NCBI GenBank assembly: GCA_949592205.1
Contig: CATIUR010000006.1
Coordinates: 69,312,001 to 69,376,000, forward strand
From: Helichrysum umbraculigerum
Taxonomy: Eukaryota > Streptophyta > Magnoliopsida > Asterales > Asteraceae
Reading direction: 5' to 3'
DNA: 64,000 bases
Shown: in pieces, positions 10,597 through 21,722 of the stretch
Layout: the number at the start of each line of letters is the position of its first letter
How positions within the stretch are numbered: the first letter of the stretch is position 1
The notes under the pieces: model-generated
Seen by the model: only the letters and a program-made list of their open reading frames with translations
Database searches by the model: none
What the model was told of the DNA's origin: nothing
Program-made: the position numbers and the translations under genes

Positions 10597-12567
10597 ATGG
10601 CTGAGGGTCAATCGAGTGCTTCAAAGCAACCAGTGTCTGGTGCTAACACTGCAGCTGTGACCGTTCCAACTATTGCTACTCATGCTGAGAGGCCGGAAAA
10701 GTTTTCTGGTTTGCACTTTAAGACGTGGCAGCAGAAGATGCTCTTCTATCTCACTACTCTGAATTTGTCTCGGTTCTTGACCGAATCTGTACCCCAACTT
10801 GCTGAAGGGGAAACCGATGCACAAGCTTTGAGAGCTATTGAAGCTTGGAACCATTCCGACTTTATTTGTCGGAACTATGTACTGAATTGCTTGGTTGATG
10901 GATTGTACAATGTTTATTGTCAAATCAAGACTTCCAAAGAACTACGGGAATCATTGGATCGGAAGTATAAAACAGAGGATGCTGGAACCAAGAAATTTGT
11001 GGTAGCTCGGTTTTTGGATTATAAGATGGTTGATTCTAAGACTGTGATCACTCAAGTACAAGAACTGCAAATCATACTTCATGATATTCACGCTGAAGGT
11101 ATGACATTAAGTGAGACTTTTCAGGTTGCGGCTATGATTGAGAAGTTACCTCCCGGTTGGGTGGACTTAAAAAACTATCTCAAACATAAGCGCAAGGAGA
11201 TGACAGTAGAAGATCTTATTGTTCGTCTCAGGATTGAAGAGGACAATAAGTTGGCTCAAAAGAGTAGCTACACGCCTATTTCTGCTAAGGCAAACATTGT
11301 GGAACATGGTCAGTCGTCCAAGGCAAATAAGAACTACAAAGGCAAAGGCAAAAGCGACAATGGAAAGAAGGGCAAAGGAAAAACTGTGAACCTTGGTCCG
11401 AAAGCTGGGATTGTGAAAAAGAAATTCCAAGGGACTTGTTACAATTGTGACCAACCAGGTCATAGGGCTGCTAATTGTAAGAAGCCAAAACGTGAATCCT
11501 CACGTCAAGCTAACATGGTGGATGATGATGTGATGGGACTTGTTGCTATGGTTTCCGATCTTAGTATGATGATTTTGGAAGTGAACCTTGTGGATACTGA
11601 TTCCAAAGGGTGGTGGGTTGATACTGGGGCTACACGCCATGTTTGTTCTGATAAGAGTCTATTCCATACATTAAAGGAAGTTGAGAATGGTGAAAAGCTC
11701 TTCATGGGAAACTCGACTACAGCTGAAATCAAGGGTGAAGGAAAAGTGATCTTGAAGATGACCTCCGAGAAAGAGCTCACATTGAACAATGTGTTGTATG
11801 TGCCCGAGATTCGCAAGAATCTTGTGTCCGGGTGGTTGCTTAATAAGTTTGGTTTTAGGCTTGTGTTTGAGTCTGATAAGGTCGTGTTGACCAAGAATGG
11901 TACTTATGTTGGTAAGGGCTATGCCCTGAATGGTATGTTTAAACTCAATGTAATGGTTATCAAAAGTGAAATGAATAAGACTACTACTAGTTCTACTTAT
12001 ATGCTTGAGTCTTCTTCTAATATGTGGCATGGTCGTCTTGGTCATGTTAATTTTAATTCTATTCGTCGTTTGATTAAATTGAATTGCATACATACGTTTC
12101 ATATTGACTCAAATTACAAATGTAAAACATGTGTTGAATCTAAACTTACTAGATCATCATTCCAATCGGTTGAAAGAAAAACCGAACCACTTGATATAAT
12201 TCACACGGATATTTGTGATTTAAAATCAACTCCAACAAGAGGTGGTAACAAGTATTTCATCACATTTATTGATGATAGCACAAAATATTGTTATGTATAT
12301 TTACTTAAAAGTAAAGATGAAGCAATTGATAAATTCGTGCTATACAAGAATGAAGTTGAGAATCAACTTAATAAGAAAATCAAGGTAGTTAGAAGTGATA
12401 GAGGAGGTGAATATGTATCACCATTTGCTGAATTTTGTGAGCAACATGGTATTAGACATGAATTCACCGCTCCTTACTCACCTCAACAAAACGGTATTGC
12501 CGAGAGAAAGAACCGTACCTTGAAAGAAATGATGAATGCCATGTTAATATGTTCTGGATTAGGGTAG
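10597..12567 (+). pseudogene. Copia polyprotein part 1: Gag, protease, integrase (ends at internal TAG)
   Basis: A 656-codon frame encoding the capsid, protease and integrase of the copia element. In order: a Gag region of the copia N-terminal type (residues about 30-230), a lysine/glycine-rich basic linker, a CCHC zinc knuckle (CYNCDQPGHRAANC, near 11437-11478), the aspartic protease signature DTG (11620-11628), the pre-integrase HHCC zinc finger (HGRLGHVN...CKTC, 12028-12135), and the integrase core with its acidic catalytic positions, including DRGGEY near 12400 and the glutamate of NGIAERKNR. The frame is stopped by TAG at 12565-12567 and continues in the same frame directly afterwards, so a single nonsense change separates integrase from the reverse transcriptase part. 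The start codon follows the leader repeats and begins MAEGQ. Inactivation by one C to T transition is likely but inferred. Confidence 0.93.
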
Positions 12568-12570
12568 AAC

Positions 12571-14634
12571 ATGTGGGGAGAGGCTATACTCTCGGCTAAT
12601 TATCTTTTGAATAAGATACCTCGGAAAAAGAAGGATGAAACCCCATATGAATTATGGACGGGAAGGAAACCTTCCTACAAATACTTAAAAGTGTGGGGGT
12701 GTTTAGCCAAGGTGGTTGTTCCACCACCTAAAATGGTGAAGATTGGACCGAAGACTGTGGATTGCATATTCATTGGATATGCTCACCATATTAGTGCCTA
12801 TCGATTTCTTGTGCATGAATCTAAGATACCTGAGATACACAAGAATACGATTATGGAATCAAGGAATGCTTCGTTCTTTGAAAATGTGTTTCCTTATCTA
12901 ACTTCATATGAACAACCAAGTGTGGTTAATCATGATGAACAACCTAACGAGGTTAATCATGATGAAAGATTAGATAGTCAAGTCAGACAAGAACAATCCG
13001 AAGAAGAGGATGTTGAACCAAGAAGAAGTAAAAGGGCAAGGGTTGAGAAATCGTTTGGTCCTGATTTTGTCTCTTTCATGATAGAAAGTGAACCCAACAC
13101 TTATCGAGAAGCAGTTACTTCTTCTGAAGGACCCCAATGGAAAGAAGCCATCAAAAGTGAAATAGATTCTATTTTACAAAACCATACATGGGAGTTAGTG
13201 GATCTTCCTCCGGGATGCAAACCATTAGGTTACCGATGGATCTTTAAGAAAAAGATGAATACGGATGGCTCGATTGATAAATACAAAGCAAGATTGGTGA
13301 TCAAGGGTTATAGGCAACGAGAAGGTCTAGATTATTTCGATACCTACTCTCCGGTGACCCGGATAACTTCCATAAGAATGGTACTTGCTATAGCCGCCAT
13401 TAGAGATTTGGAAGTTCACCAAATGGATGTGAAAACTGCTTTTCTAAACGGAGATTTAGAAGAGGAGATTTACATGGAACAACCCGAGGGTTTTGTTGCC
13501 AAAGGACAAGAGAATAAAGTTTGCAAGCTTGTTAAATCACTGTATGGTTTAAAGCAAGCTCCAAAACAATGGCATCAAAAGTTTGACCATGTCATGATAG
13601 ATAATGGTTTTAAGATCAATGAATGTGATAAGTGTGTCTACGTGAAAGACACACCTAATGGATACGTCATCTTATGTCTCTATGTGGATGATATGCTAAT
13701 CATAGGTAGTGATGATAAGATGATAAGATCAACAAAGGATATGTTGAAAGCAAGGTTTGACATGAAAGATATGGGTTTGGCTGATGTGATTCTTGGTATC
13801 AAGATCACAAGGACCAAAGATGGTCTTATGTTACACCAAACTCATTATGTGGATAAGATTCTTGAGAAGTTTAATTCGGGTGATTCTAGTGTAGCTAGAA
13901 CTCCGATTGATATAAGTCAACACCTATCTAAGAATAGAGGTCAAGGTGTTTCCCAAGTCGAATATTCAAGAATCATTGGTAGTCTCATGTATTTGATGAG
14001 TTGTACAAGGCCTAACATAGCATATGCAGTAAGCAGGCTGAGTAGATATACTAGTAATCCAAGTACTGAACATTGGAAAAGTATAACGAGATTACTAAGA
14101 TATTTGAGATATACTCGTGAATATGGACTACATTACAAAAGATATCCAGCTGTAATTGAAGGATACACCGATGCAAATTGGATCTCTGACATAAAAGATT
14201 CAAGAGCAACTAGTGGGTATGTTTTCACACTAGGAGGTGCAGCTGCATCTTGGAAATCGTCCAAACAAACGGTTATAGCTAGATCCACGATGGAATATGA
14301 GTTTATCGCTTTGGACAAATGTGGGGAAGAGGCAGAGTGGTTACGTCAATTTACCGAGGATATACCTAGGTGGCCTAAGCCGGTAACGGCCATTAGTATA
14401 CATTGTGATAGCCAATCGGCAATTGGTAGAGCTCATAGCATAATGTATAATGGTAAGTCTCGGCATATTCGACGTAGACATAATACTATACGACAACTAC
14501 TCTCAACCGGAATTATCACAATTGACTATGTGAAGTCAACTGATAATATTGCGGATCCGCTAACTAAAGGCTTAAGCAGAGAGGTAGTTTACAGGTCGTC
14601 AAGAGGAATGGGACTAAAGCCCTTGAATGAATAA
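12571..14634 (+). pseudogene. Copia polyprotein part 2: integrase C-terminus, reverse transcriptase, RNase H
   Basis: 687 open codons in the same frame as the upstream part. They contain the integrase C-terminal segment (PYELWTGRKPSYKYLKVWGC region), a variable linker rich in E and Q, the copia-type reverse transcriptase (from about 13130) with the catalytic YVDDM at 13681-13695, and RNase H (aspartate in GYTDANW near 14160, glutamate in STMEYEF, aspartate in HCDSQSA). It ends with the ADPLTKGL and SSRGMGLKP motifs usual at copia Pol C-termini. No frameshift was found. Reverse transcriptase copies element RNA into DNA and RNase H removes the RNA. Without suppression of the upstream TAG this part would not be made as a fusion with Gag. 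Confidence 0.93.
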
Positions 14635-15189
14635 GTTTGTACAAAGGAAAACCTCACCTAGTTGACTGGAGATCCCAAGATCTAGGTTCAAGAGGACAAC
14701 CTAATTGTATGAACGAAGGGAGGTCACTGTGGGGGAGTTATTTTATTAACTAAACCCGTTAAAAGGGAGTTTTATTAAACTTCCTAGTCCATTCTTATAT
14801 TAACAGTGATAGTTAGGTTAGGCTTAATGCTTTTAATGATTTCGAAAATCACCTATGTGAGAGAGAAGTAGGGTCGCTTCGAAGGGAAATGTGGGGGGCG
14901 CATTTCCTAAGAGCTCTTGCAGAACCAGGCTAGTGTTCAAGACCATAAAGGACACGACTATGAGGAGTTGAAAATGTCAGGAAGAGTCATGTGTGAATAT
15001 GTATTGTCGTCTACATCAACAGCAGATCAGTTCAAAGACATCGCCGTCTACTGACAGCTAGGAGACTAAGTACATTTCATAAGGGAAGGTTCAAAGGGTA
15101 ACACCTACCTATCCTATGCAAGACTCAACTGTTGAAACTTTGATGAGACTTTCCTACGTAATTTATCGATCTCCATTCATGTGGGGGAT
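14635..15189 (+). other. 3' untranslated part and polypurine tract of the copia element
   Basis: 555 bases without an ORF between the RNase H stop and the 3' LTR. It ends in the purine tract GTGGGGGAT (15181-15189), directly at the LTR start. Confidence 0.85.
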
Positions 15190-16690
15190 TGTTGGAAAAT
15201 GTTGATTTAAAATGTGTATTTTTCATTAACTTTGGACATAAATAACTATAAGTATATCTCATACATATAGTTAATTCTTTGTGGGGTTGTATTCTCCTTG
15301 AAGAGAGCTTTGCAACAAGCTAAGATATGTCCAAAACGGAGTTAAAATGAATGAGATATCGAGTTGTAAAGTAAGCAACTTGAAACGGAAAAATGGAAGC
15401 TAAGAAATGAGTGGGAAGTTGTCCCACATAGGAAATGAGATAAAACTTTGAGCAATTTATAAGCTCAAGTGTGGAGGTCAAGATGTGATCTCTTGTGGTG
15501 TGTTTTACTCCCTTGCCTACGCGCGCGCAGAGGGGGTGCAAATCGTGGGAAATTTGGGTTCGAGCTTGTGGACCAATGCATGCTCGCGCGACCTGCGGAC
15601 ACGAATGCAGCTCTGAAATTCTCGAGCTTGCACATGCCTCGTTTTGCTCCAGCTCATAATAATTTCGAACCTTCCAGAAATTTTATTTTTGGAACAGATT
15701 GAAATCTGTTTTCAAATTAATAAAATTAATTTTCGTATCTTTATTAAATAATAACGATTTGGAAAATCGTTTTCGTTTTGTGAAGATCTTAACTTGGTGA
15801 ACAATCTTTTGTTTCACTATAAATAAAGATCATAGCTCTATTCGTTGAGATATACAAAAACGATACTCATTCAACCATACATTCTGCAACTCGTTAACCA
15901 CAAATTACTGCGTACGTTTGCTTCGTGATTTTTTCAGGCAAGTTCATCTCCGGCTGTACATCATGGCTTTAACCGTTGTACCCTGGGAAACATACGTGTA
16001 ACATCCTCGCCTCAGGCCTAGGAGAAATTGGTAATTTACTTAATTTATGTGATCATTTAATTGAGTTTATAAATAATTCCTATTATTTAGCTAATTGAAA
16101 TAAATATGTCCAATGGTCAAATGACTTATTGTGATACATGAATTATTACTTGTTTTAAATTATTATGGTTATCGGTAAGATAAAATGTAATTCCTCGCAA
16201 TTAGTTTTTAGGTTCCAGACAATAGAATTAGAGCGGATAAAATTTGTACACTGTGAAGTGTGGAGGTGGAAGTTAGGCCGACACCTAACTTCCCACCTTC
16301 CCTTTCTTCACTTCAATTGGTTTCCTCATTTCTCTTCCAAAGCAAAACACACACACACAAAGAAAATTTGGGGCTTTGATCTAGCTCATGTGATCACCAT
16401 CATTTTAGTCGTCTTTAGTTCATCACCTTGTTCCTCTACAATTTGTAAGTAACTTCTTGCTCTCACACATCTTGGATTTGAGTTTAATTTGGAAATTTAA
16501 ATAGTTAGGTTAAATTGATGCTTAGGTAAATCTTGAAGCTTGATGATGTATTTTGTGGATATGACATGATATATGATGATAGTTGAGGTTATTAGATAGG
16601 TAAAATCGTGTAGTGCACCTTGAATTTGTAGTTGGTGATTTTGTGTTCGTGCTAAAGCTTGGACAGCAGCAGCAGGTGCTGGAAACGATG

Positions 16691-16897
16691 AACAAGCCGG
16701 CGGGTTGGGGTCTCAACCCGGCGGGTTGTTAGTATTTTAAGGGAGCCGACGGCTTCTTTGCCAACACGGCGGCTCCTACAGGCTTTAAAACGCATTTTAT
16801 TTCTGTTAGTGAAAAACTTAATTACCCGGCTGATTGTGGGTGGACCCGGTGGGTCATTGGGTCAAGCCGGCGGCTCATAGACCTCAGCCGGCAGGTT
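16691..16897. repeat. Palindromic CpG word array, core CCGGCGG
   Basis: Word cores are centred at 16700, 16721, 16749, 16769, 16829, 16849, 16870 and 16891, giving spacings of 21, 28, 20, 60, 20, 21 and 21 bp. The words are variants of CAACCCG-G-CGGGTTG and AGCCG-G-CGGCT. Flanking letters differ between copies but keep dyad symmetry in most. Spacer sequences are unrelated. Confidence 0.88.
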
Positions 16898-17862
16898 CTT
16901 GAGCATTTTCAGCAAACCAGTTTTGTTTTGAATTCCTTTCTAATAAATAAGTTATATGTTTATATGAATTAGTGGCATATAATATAGTATCATGATAGGT
17001 TAAATTATAAATTATATGCATGTTGAAGTGTTGTAAGTTTAGATATCATGTGGATTTTAATGATGTCCTTAATTTATCATACGGATATTTGGAATGAGTT
17101 ATTGACTCGTATTATTCTGTGGTGATTACAGATAAAATGAAGACTCAATAATATTAGAACTTTGAGTGGAGGTTGTGATTATCAAGGTGAGTGGATCATT
17201 GACTCTCAGTCTAAATTAGTTGTAACAATCTGGTTACAACGGGTAAACATGTTCTACTGTTATACTTTGTATAAGTTGCATATTGCCATGATGATTATGG
17301 ATTGTGAGATTGTCAGGGGTCAATATGATATTGGGTTTGGGTACTATTACTTTGGACGACATAATGACTTTGTACATGTGTTGTTTATTGCAGTTATGTC
17401 GTATGTAGTAATAGTTCTAAACTATCGGTAAGACCACTGTTTGGCCTTCAGTGGTTATAAGTGTTACTTGGGGAACCACCGCGGCATGAGGGTACCTCAA
17501 GGACCACCGATCCTCGTTGATGTAATTGTTGTGATGCTTTGTGGTGATCAATTGCTATGCTAGTTTAGATTGATAGTTGTGATCTATTCACTTAGCTTCG
17601 TGCTAACCCCTCTCCCTACTTCTTGCAGATTACTTTTGTGTGGGTGGGCAAGAAGTTAGTTCTGAAGAATGTTTGACTGCCTACTCTGAATATATGACAT
17701 GTCATCGTTTCTAAACTTATGTTTTGAAGTTAAATAACACCTAACTTAATGTTTATAGTTAATATGGTTATTGTATCAACTCATCATGCATGCATAGATT
17801 GTGTTTTGGGAAATATGTTATACGCAATCTATAATGCATGATTTGTATTTCTCGCTTCCGAT

Positions 17863-17864
<2 letters not shown>

Positions 17865-17919
<55 letters not shown>
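17865..17919. repeat. (AT)n microsatellite
   Basis: Uninterrupted AT dinucleotides of about 55 bases near the end of the solo LTR. Confidence 0.97.
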
Positions 17920-17925
<6 letters not shown>

Positions 17926-18064
17926 TCTTGGAAAACTTGAGGTGTTATAATACGCGAATATGTTTTAAGGGAATTGTGTTCAACACAAGCCTCGGTTTCG
18001 ATATCTTTTTACTGTTTTCTGTAATCACTTTCGTTTCGTTTTTAACGCTATTTGCTACAACTTT

Positions 18065-18830
18065 TCCCTCCACTCATCATTCTTCATCGCCTCTATGTAA
18101 TCGATTTGGTTTCTTCATAATTTTTGACGAACCAATCATGAACTGTAAGTAATTCGATTTGTATGTAGATATATAGTTATACATACATTGAGCATATTTC
18201 TCCCTATATTCTGTGTATCCATAATTATATGTTGAATTTTCATCTAACGATGCAGGTAGTTGGCTAGAATAGAACATGAATGCCAATTTTACAAGGGAAT
18301 TCTAGGATATATCAGTACCCAATTGGAACCGATGAATTTGTTTATTTTGCAAATATGTTCAGTTCATTTGCAGCTTTACCTGTCATTTTTTTCTTTACAT
18401 TTTTGTTCTTTTGCTTTCTAACAAGCAGATAATAATTAGGTTACTAATAAATGTTTTTGTGCATACAAATTTCAGATGAAGGAGAATGGAGAGAAGCCAT
18501 AGCTTGAGCCAAGTCATTTGAAAGAGAATATTATTTCTTGAGCAGAAGCGTAGTACTTTATAGGATTATGGTCGATAGCTTATTGTGTTGATTATAATAT
18601 TTAATTTTGTATTATATGATACTTTTTTGATATTATGCAAGCTAATTTGTAAGATTACATTATGATGTTTATCTATGGTATACTATTATATTGCAGTGGA
18701 AACGAAATAATACTCTTTTACTAATGTGTTAAAAGTAATAGTAGCATGGATGCATATCATACAAAAAAAAATAAAAAAATCGAATTGTGCAATAAAATAA
18801 AAAAGAAATATATATTCTCTTTGTTCTAAA
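18065..18830. other. Unassigned AT-rich region with splice-site-like motifs
   Basis: Genomic sequence right of the copia element. A donor-like CTGTAAGTAA near 18143 and acceptor-like TGCAG (about 18253) and TTTCAG (about 18475) are present, but no long ORF or recognisable protein. It could hold a decayed or non-coding transcript; I make no gene call. Confidence 0.3.
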
Positions 18831-19148
18831 AAAGTGTTGCGTTTATGTAACGCAAACTATTAAAATGTTGCAATAGAGGCTAAAAAGTGTTGCTTTTCTA
18901 TTGTGGGAACAATAGTAAGTGTTGCATTTGATACAAAAAAGTGTTGCATTTCAAAACTGTTTGTATTTCAAAATGCATGCAACATTTTAAAAAAGTGTTG
19001 CATTTTCCTACAAAAATGTTGCTTTAGATCTAAAGCGATGTTGGCTAAAGCAGCACTTCAAAAAGTGTTGCATTAGTGATAATGCAACACTTTTAAGGTC
19101 TAAAGTAACACTTTGTCAATGTTGCATTATGTTCATTTTGTTGTAATG
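18831..19148. mobile_element. Right end of a CACTA (EnSpm) DNA transposon, truncated
   Basis: The word GTGTTGC (with AAAAA before it) and its inverse GCAACAC recur about a dozen times, which is the look of CACTA subterminal repeats. The segment ends TTTTGTTGTAATG, one base off the complement of the usual CACTACAACAAAA terminus. No opposite end was found nearby, so only a subterminal fragment or a small derivative remains. Confidence 0.65.
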
Positions 19149-19153
19149 AATAT

Positions 19154-19303
19154 TATATAGCCGTGCATCGCACGGGTTTAACACTAGTTACTTATAAGTA
19201 CATAGTTAATGAGAAAATATTAATTTAAACAGTCAGTAAAATCAGAAATATATAGCCGTGCATCGCACGGGTTTAACACTAGTTACTTATAAGTACATAC
19301 TGA
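19154..19303 (+). mobile_element. Two tandem Helitron-type 3' ends
   Basis: A block containing the stem-loop CCGTGC-ATC-GCACGG followed by TTTAACACTAG|T occurs at 19161-19187 and again at 19256-19282, 95 bp apart, with about 20 further bases of identity. A short hairpin about ten bases before a terminal CTAG, then T, is the structure of Helitron 3' termini. No 5' end or Rep/helicase ORF is visible, so these are remnants or stacked insertions. Confidence 0.6.
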
Positions 19304-19482
19304 AATATTAATTTTTTCAGTAGGGTGTAACAGTGTTTAATAAGAACCTTTAAATTGTTCACGTAAATAGGATTTATCCTTAATTAATATTCATTAAAAT
19401 GGTTCTTATAAAATATCATTGTGAATGTGAATTACACTGCATATATTGACTTGTGAAGCCAAATATATAGTAGTCGTATAAC

Positions 19483-19485
<3 letters not shown>

Positions 19486-19547
<62 letters not shown>
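19486..19547. repeat. (AT)n microsatellite
   Basis: About 62 bases of pure AT dinucleotides. Confidence 0.97.
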
Positions 19548-19550
<3 letters not shown>

Positions 19551-19882
19551 TTAGTAGTTGGGGACCAATATTAATTATCTTTTTTTGTTTCATAGCTTTC
19601 ACAATGAATTAGCTGACATATAATATCCGACCACAAATACTTGTGGCCCAACACTGGGCCCTTTCATGTCAAGTTAATATTTAAGGAAATTAAAGGAAGT
19701 TAATTAGCTACCATCAAAACTTCACACATCTTCAAGAGTTAGAAATGCATACACTGATCGTAAACAATTTTGGGCTAACCCGAAATGCTTTTAAGAGTGT
19801 ATGAAATGAGGTTTACGAGAGTCATGCATATATTTATAAAGCTCATTAAATTACAACAATTAATATATTATTTTAATTTAAC
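19548..19882. other. Intergenic, nothing recognised
   Basis: AT-rich sequence without an ORF, repeat structure or motif that I can support. Confidence 0.5.
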
Positions 19883-20457
19883 TAGAGGTGGCAATTCGAA
19901 TAATGTTGGGTTGACGGGTTCAAAGTATCCGGTATGAACTAACATTATAAACGCGTTAGTGGGTTCGTGGTTAAAAACACATGTTGGAGAGGATGGCTAG
20001 TTTCGGGGTTTAGATAATTAAATGGGTTAAATGGCGGGTTCATTGGTTAGTTTCATTTGGCAAGTTAATATCGAGTCAAATGGGTCAAATTTGACGGGTA
20101 TGTTTGAGTTGACGGTTAGTTTAAGGTCAATAGTGGGTAAAATAATGATGTATAAAAGAACGAATAAGAATATTGTTGATTGAATAGAATGAACAAGAGC
20201 TAATATAGGTAAGACAATCTTGATAAATAAGAAACAAAAAACACTAATTAGAAACTATGTCAAATTAATTCAAATACATAATGCTATTTATTAAATTGTC
20301 ATAACAATGATCTATTCTAATATATTGACTGGTCGACCAATTAACCCAAACTTAAACTCAGAACAATAAACTAAGTTGGGAATCTCAACCCGAGTTTATT
20401 TGGTTTGTGTCGCGTTTCGAGTCATAATTGTTTAATGACAAATGATAATTCCACCAT
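19883..20457. mobile_element. Degenerate hAT-like element
   Basis: Begins TAGAGGTGGCAATTC, the same terminus as the intact hAT MITE at 23110-23496, and is likewise filled with GGGTT, GGGTCAA and GACGGGT words. The right terminus (around TTCCACCATCC, 20450) is too diverged to confirm, and no 8-bp duplication is visible. The right boundary is approximate. Confidence 0.45.
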
Positions 20458-20870
20458 CCATGTTGATAAATACACCACTATTAATACATAAAAGTGATGG
20501 ATTTCTCAATTTAAATGGCAGATGTATCACCACCCTTATTTAATGGGTTCAAACCTCATATTTGCTTAAACGTAACAAAACTGCAAAAGTTAGTTAAATG
20601 GACAAGCGTATACTCCGTAATCTTTCCTATATACTAAATGGCTATCCCATTACCCTATGTGGAAGCATTTTACAAACTACATTATGACGTGACATCATTT
20701 CGTGGATTCTTAATTGTAAGATACGCATGTAAGAAGATTGAGCAATAAAGCATTAATATTAATATTCTCATTAAAATATAAGACTTTTCATATGTAATCG
20801 ACATTAAATTATACTAATTAATTTGCTAGAGTATTAGCCAATTTCAATCAATTTATTATATATATATATA
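20458..20870. other. Intergenic, nothing recognised
   Basis: AT-rich, no ORF and no clear repeat apart from a short TA run just before the fold-back element. Confidence 0.5.
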
Positions 20871-21722
20871 TAGAGTAAGGTTCAAATGAGTACACCAATT
20901 TTGAGTGAGAATGAGGGAACCAACAGATTTCTGCCATGTGTCACTTTATTCTCCCTCCTCCACATTTTTAAAAATTAAATATCTCACAAACGGTAAGTCG
21001 AAAAATCATGAAAATTGCACCATAAAATTCAGCGTTTTCTCCTCTTCGATTTGCCGTCCCTCAAGGCATACTTTTGACAACTTTTATTTTTTCTCATTTT
21101 TTGATGGGTTTCACAAATTAATAACACATGTGTTAGTGATTAGTTGTACATTTAATTTGTGGTTAAGGTTAGGGTTTAGGGTTTAGTAGGGTTTATGGTT
21201 TAGGGTTTATAAGGGTTTAGTGTTTAGAAGGGGTTCAAGGTTTAGGGTTTAGAAAGATTTAGGGTTTAACGTTTTGTAAAGCGTTTAGGGTTTAGGGTTT
21301 GTGGTTTAGGGGTTAGGGTTTAGGGTTTGAGGTTTGGGGTTTCGGGGAGAAACCCCAAACCTCAAACCCCCCGAAACCCCAAACCTCAAACCCTAAACCC
21401 TAAACCCTAACCCCTAAACCACAAACCCTAAACCCTAAACGCAACACTTTAACACATGTGTTAGTAAATGTGAAACCCACCAAAAAAATGAAAAAAAAAA
21501 CTTTTCGAAAGTATGTCTTGAGGGACGGCAAATCGAAGAGGAGAAAACGACGAATTTAATGGTGCAATTTTCATAATTTTTCGATTTGTCGTTTGTGAGA
21601 TAATTGATGTTGGGGGTAAATGGGTTTTGTACATGTGGAACATTCTCTTTGTACACATGGCTTGATATCATTGGTTCCCTCATTCTCACACAAATTCCTA
21701 TTCTCATTTGAACCCTACCCTA
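20871..21722. mobile_element. Fold-back DNA element with long terminal inverted repeats
   Basis: The two ends are inverted copies of each other over roughly 270 bases: AGGTTCAAATGAG...GAATGAGGGAACCA on the left matches the complement of TGGTTCCCTCATTC...CTCATTTGAACC on the right. Matching blocks continue inward (CTCACAAACG, AATTGCACCAT, TCTTCGATTTGCCGTCCCTCAAG, AACACATGTGTTAG). The centre is a telomere-like palindrome (21281-21442). It sits between TA-rich flanks. No transposase, so it is a non-autonomous fold-back or Mutator-like element; the superfamily is not certain. A stray copy of its terminus occurs at 23649-23700. Confidence 0.8.
21163..21442. repeat. Telomere-like TTTAGGG tract with palindrome
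   Basis: From 21163 the sequence is made of TTTAGGG-like words. From 21281 (GCGTTTAGGG) to 21442 (CCCTAAACGC) it reads as a near-perfect inverted repeat, the right arm having one extra word. An inner copy of GGTTTGGGGTTTC pairs with GAAACCCCAAACC at the centre. It lies within a transposable element and is not a chromosome end. Confidence 0.9.

Larger units (their letters stand above)
15997..17949 (+). mobile_element. Solo LTR (1953 bp) inside the copia 3' LTR
   Basis: Begins TGTAACATCCTCG, ends GGTGTTATA, and is flanked by the 5-bp duplication ATACG (15992-15996 and 17950-17954). The second half is clearly related to the LTR at 6792-8862, sharing the GTTGTAAC...GTTACAAC inverted repeat near 17219-17240, the GGTACCTCAAGGACCACCGATCC block near 17490 and TACTTCTTGCAG near 17617. 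It carries a CCGGCGG word array (16691-16897) and a TA microsatellite near its end. The ORFs at 16165 and 17162 have no recognisable domain. Confidence 0.94.
9013..18059 (+). mobile_element. Ty1/copia retrotransposon, nearly complete
   Basis: LTRs (TGTTGG...GCTACA) bound the element, and the 5-bp duplication ACTTT is present on both sides (9008-9012 and 18060-18064). The order is LTR, leader with a 32-bp tandem repeat, gag-protease-integrase, then reverse transcriptase-RNase H, polypurine tract and LTR. The domain order PR-IN-RT-RH marks Ty1/copia. The polyprotein is one frame with a single internal TAG, the 5' LTR lacks a 56-bp block that the 3' LTR has, and the 3' LTR is split by a solo LTR (15997-17949). 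No tRNA-Met primer site is seen after the 5' LTR. I do not assign a copia lineage. Confidence 0.95.
15190..18059 (+). repeat. 3' LTR of the copia element, split by a solo LTR
   Basis: 15190-15996 plus 17950-18059 (minus one copy of the ATACG duplication) reconstitutes a 912-base LTR matching 9013-9859. It keeps a 56-bp block at 15777-15832 with a TATA-like element at 15817-15828 that the 5' LTR has lost. Confidence 0.92.

Noticed and set aside
17865..17919. AT repeats as replication origin or DNA unwinding element
   Set aside because: Plain dinucleotide microsatellites, common in plant intergenic and LTR DNA; nothing else supports such a role.
18095..18550. Possible spliced gene with GTAAGT and CAG signals
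   Set aside because: No coding potential or recognisable protein across the putative exons; motifs this short occur by chance.
21163..21442. True telomere or chromosome fusion point
   Set aside because: The TTTAGGG words are degenerate, short, and enclosed by the inverted repeats of a transposable element.
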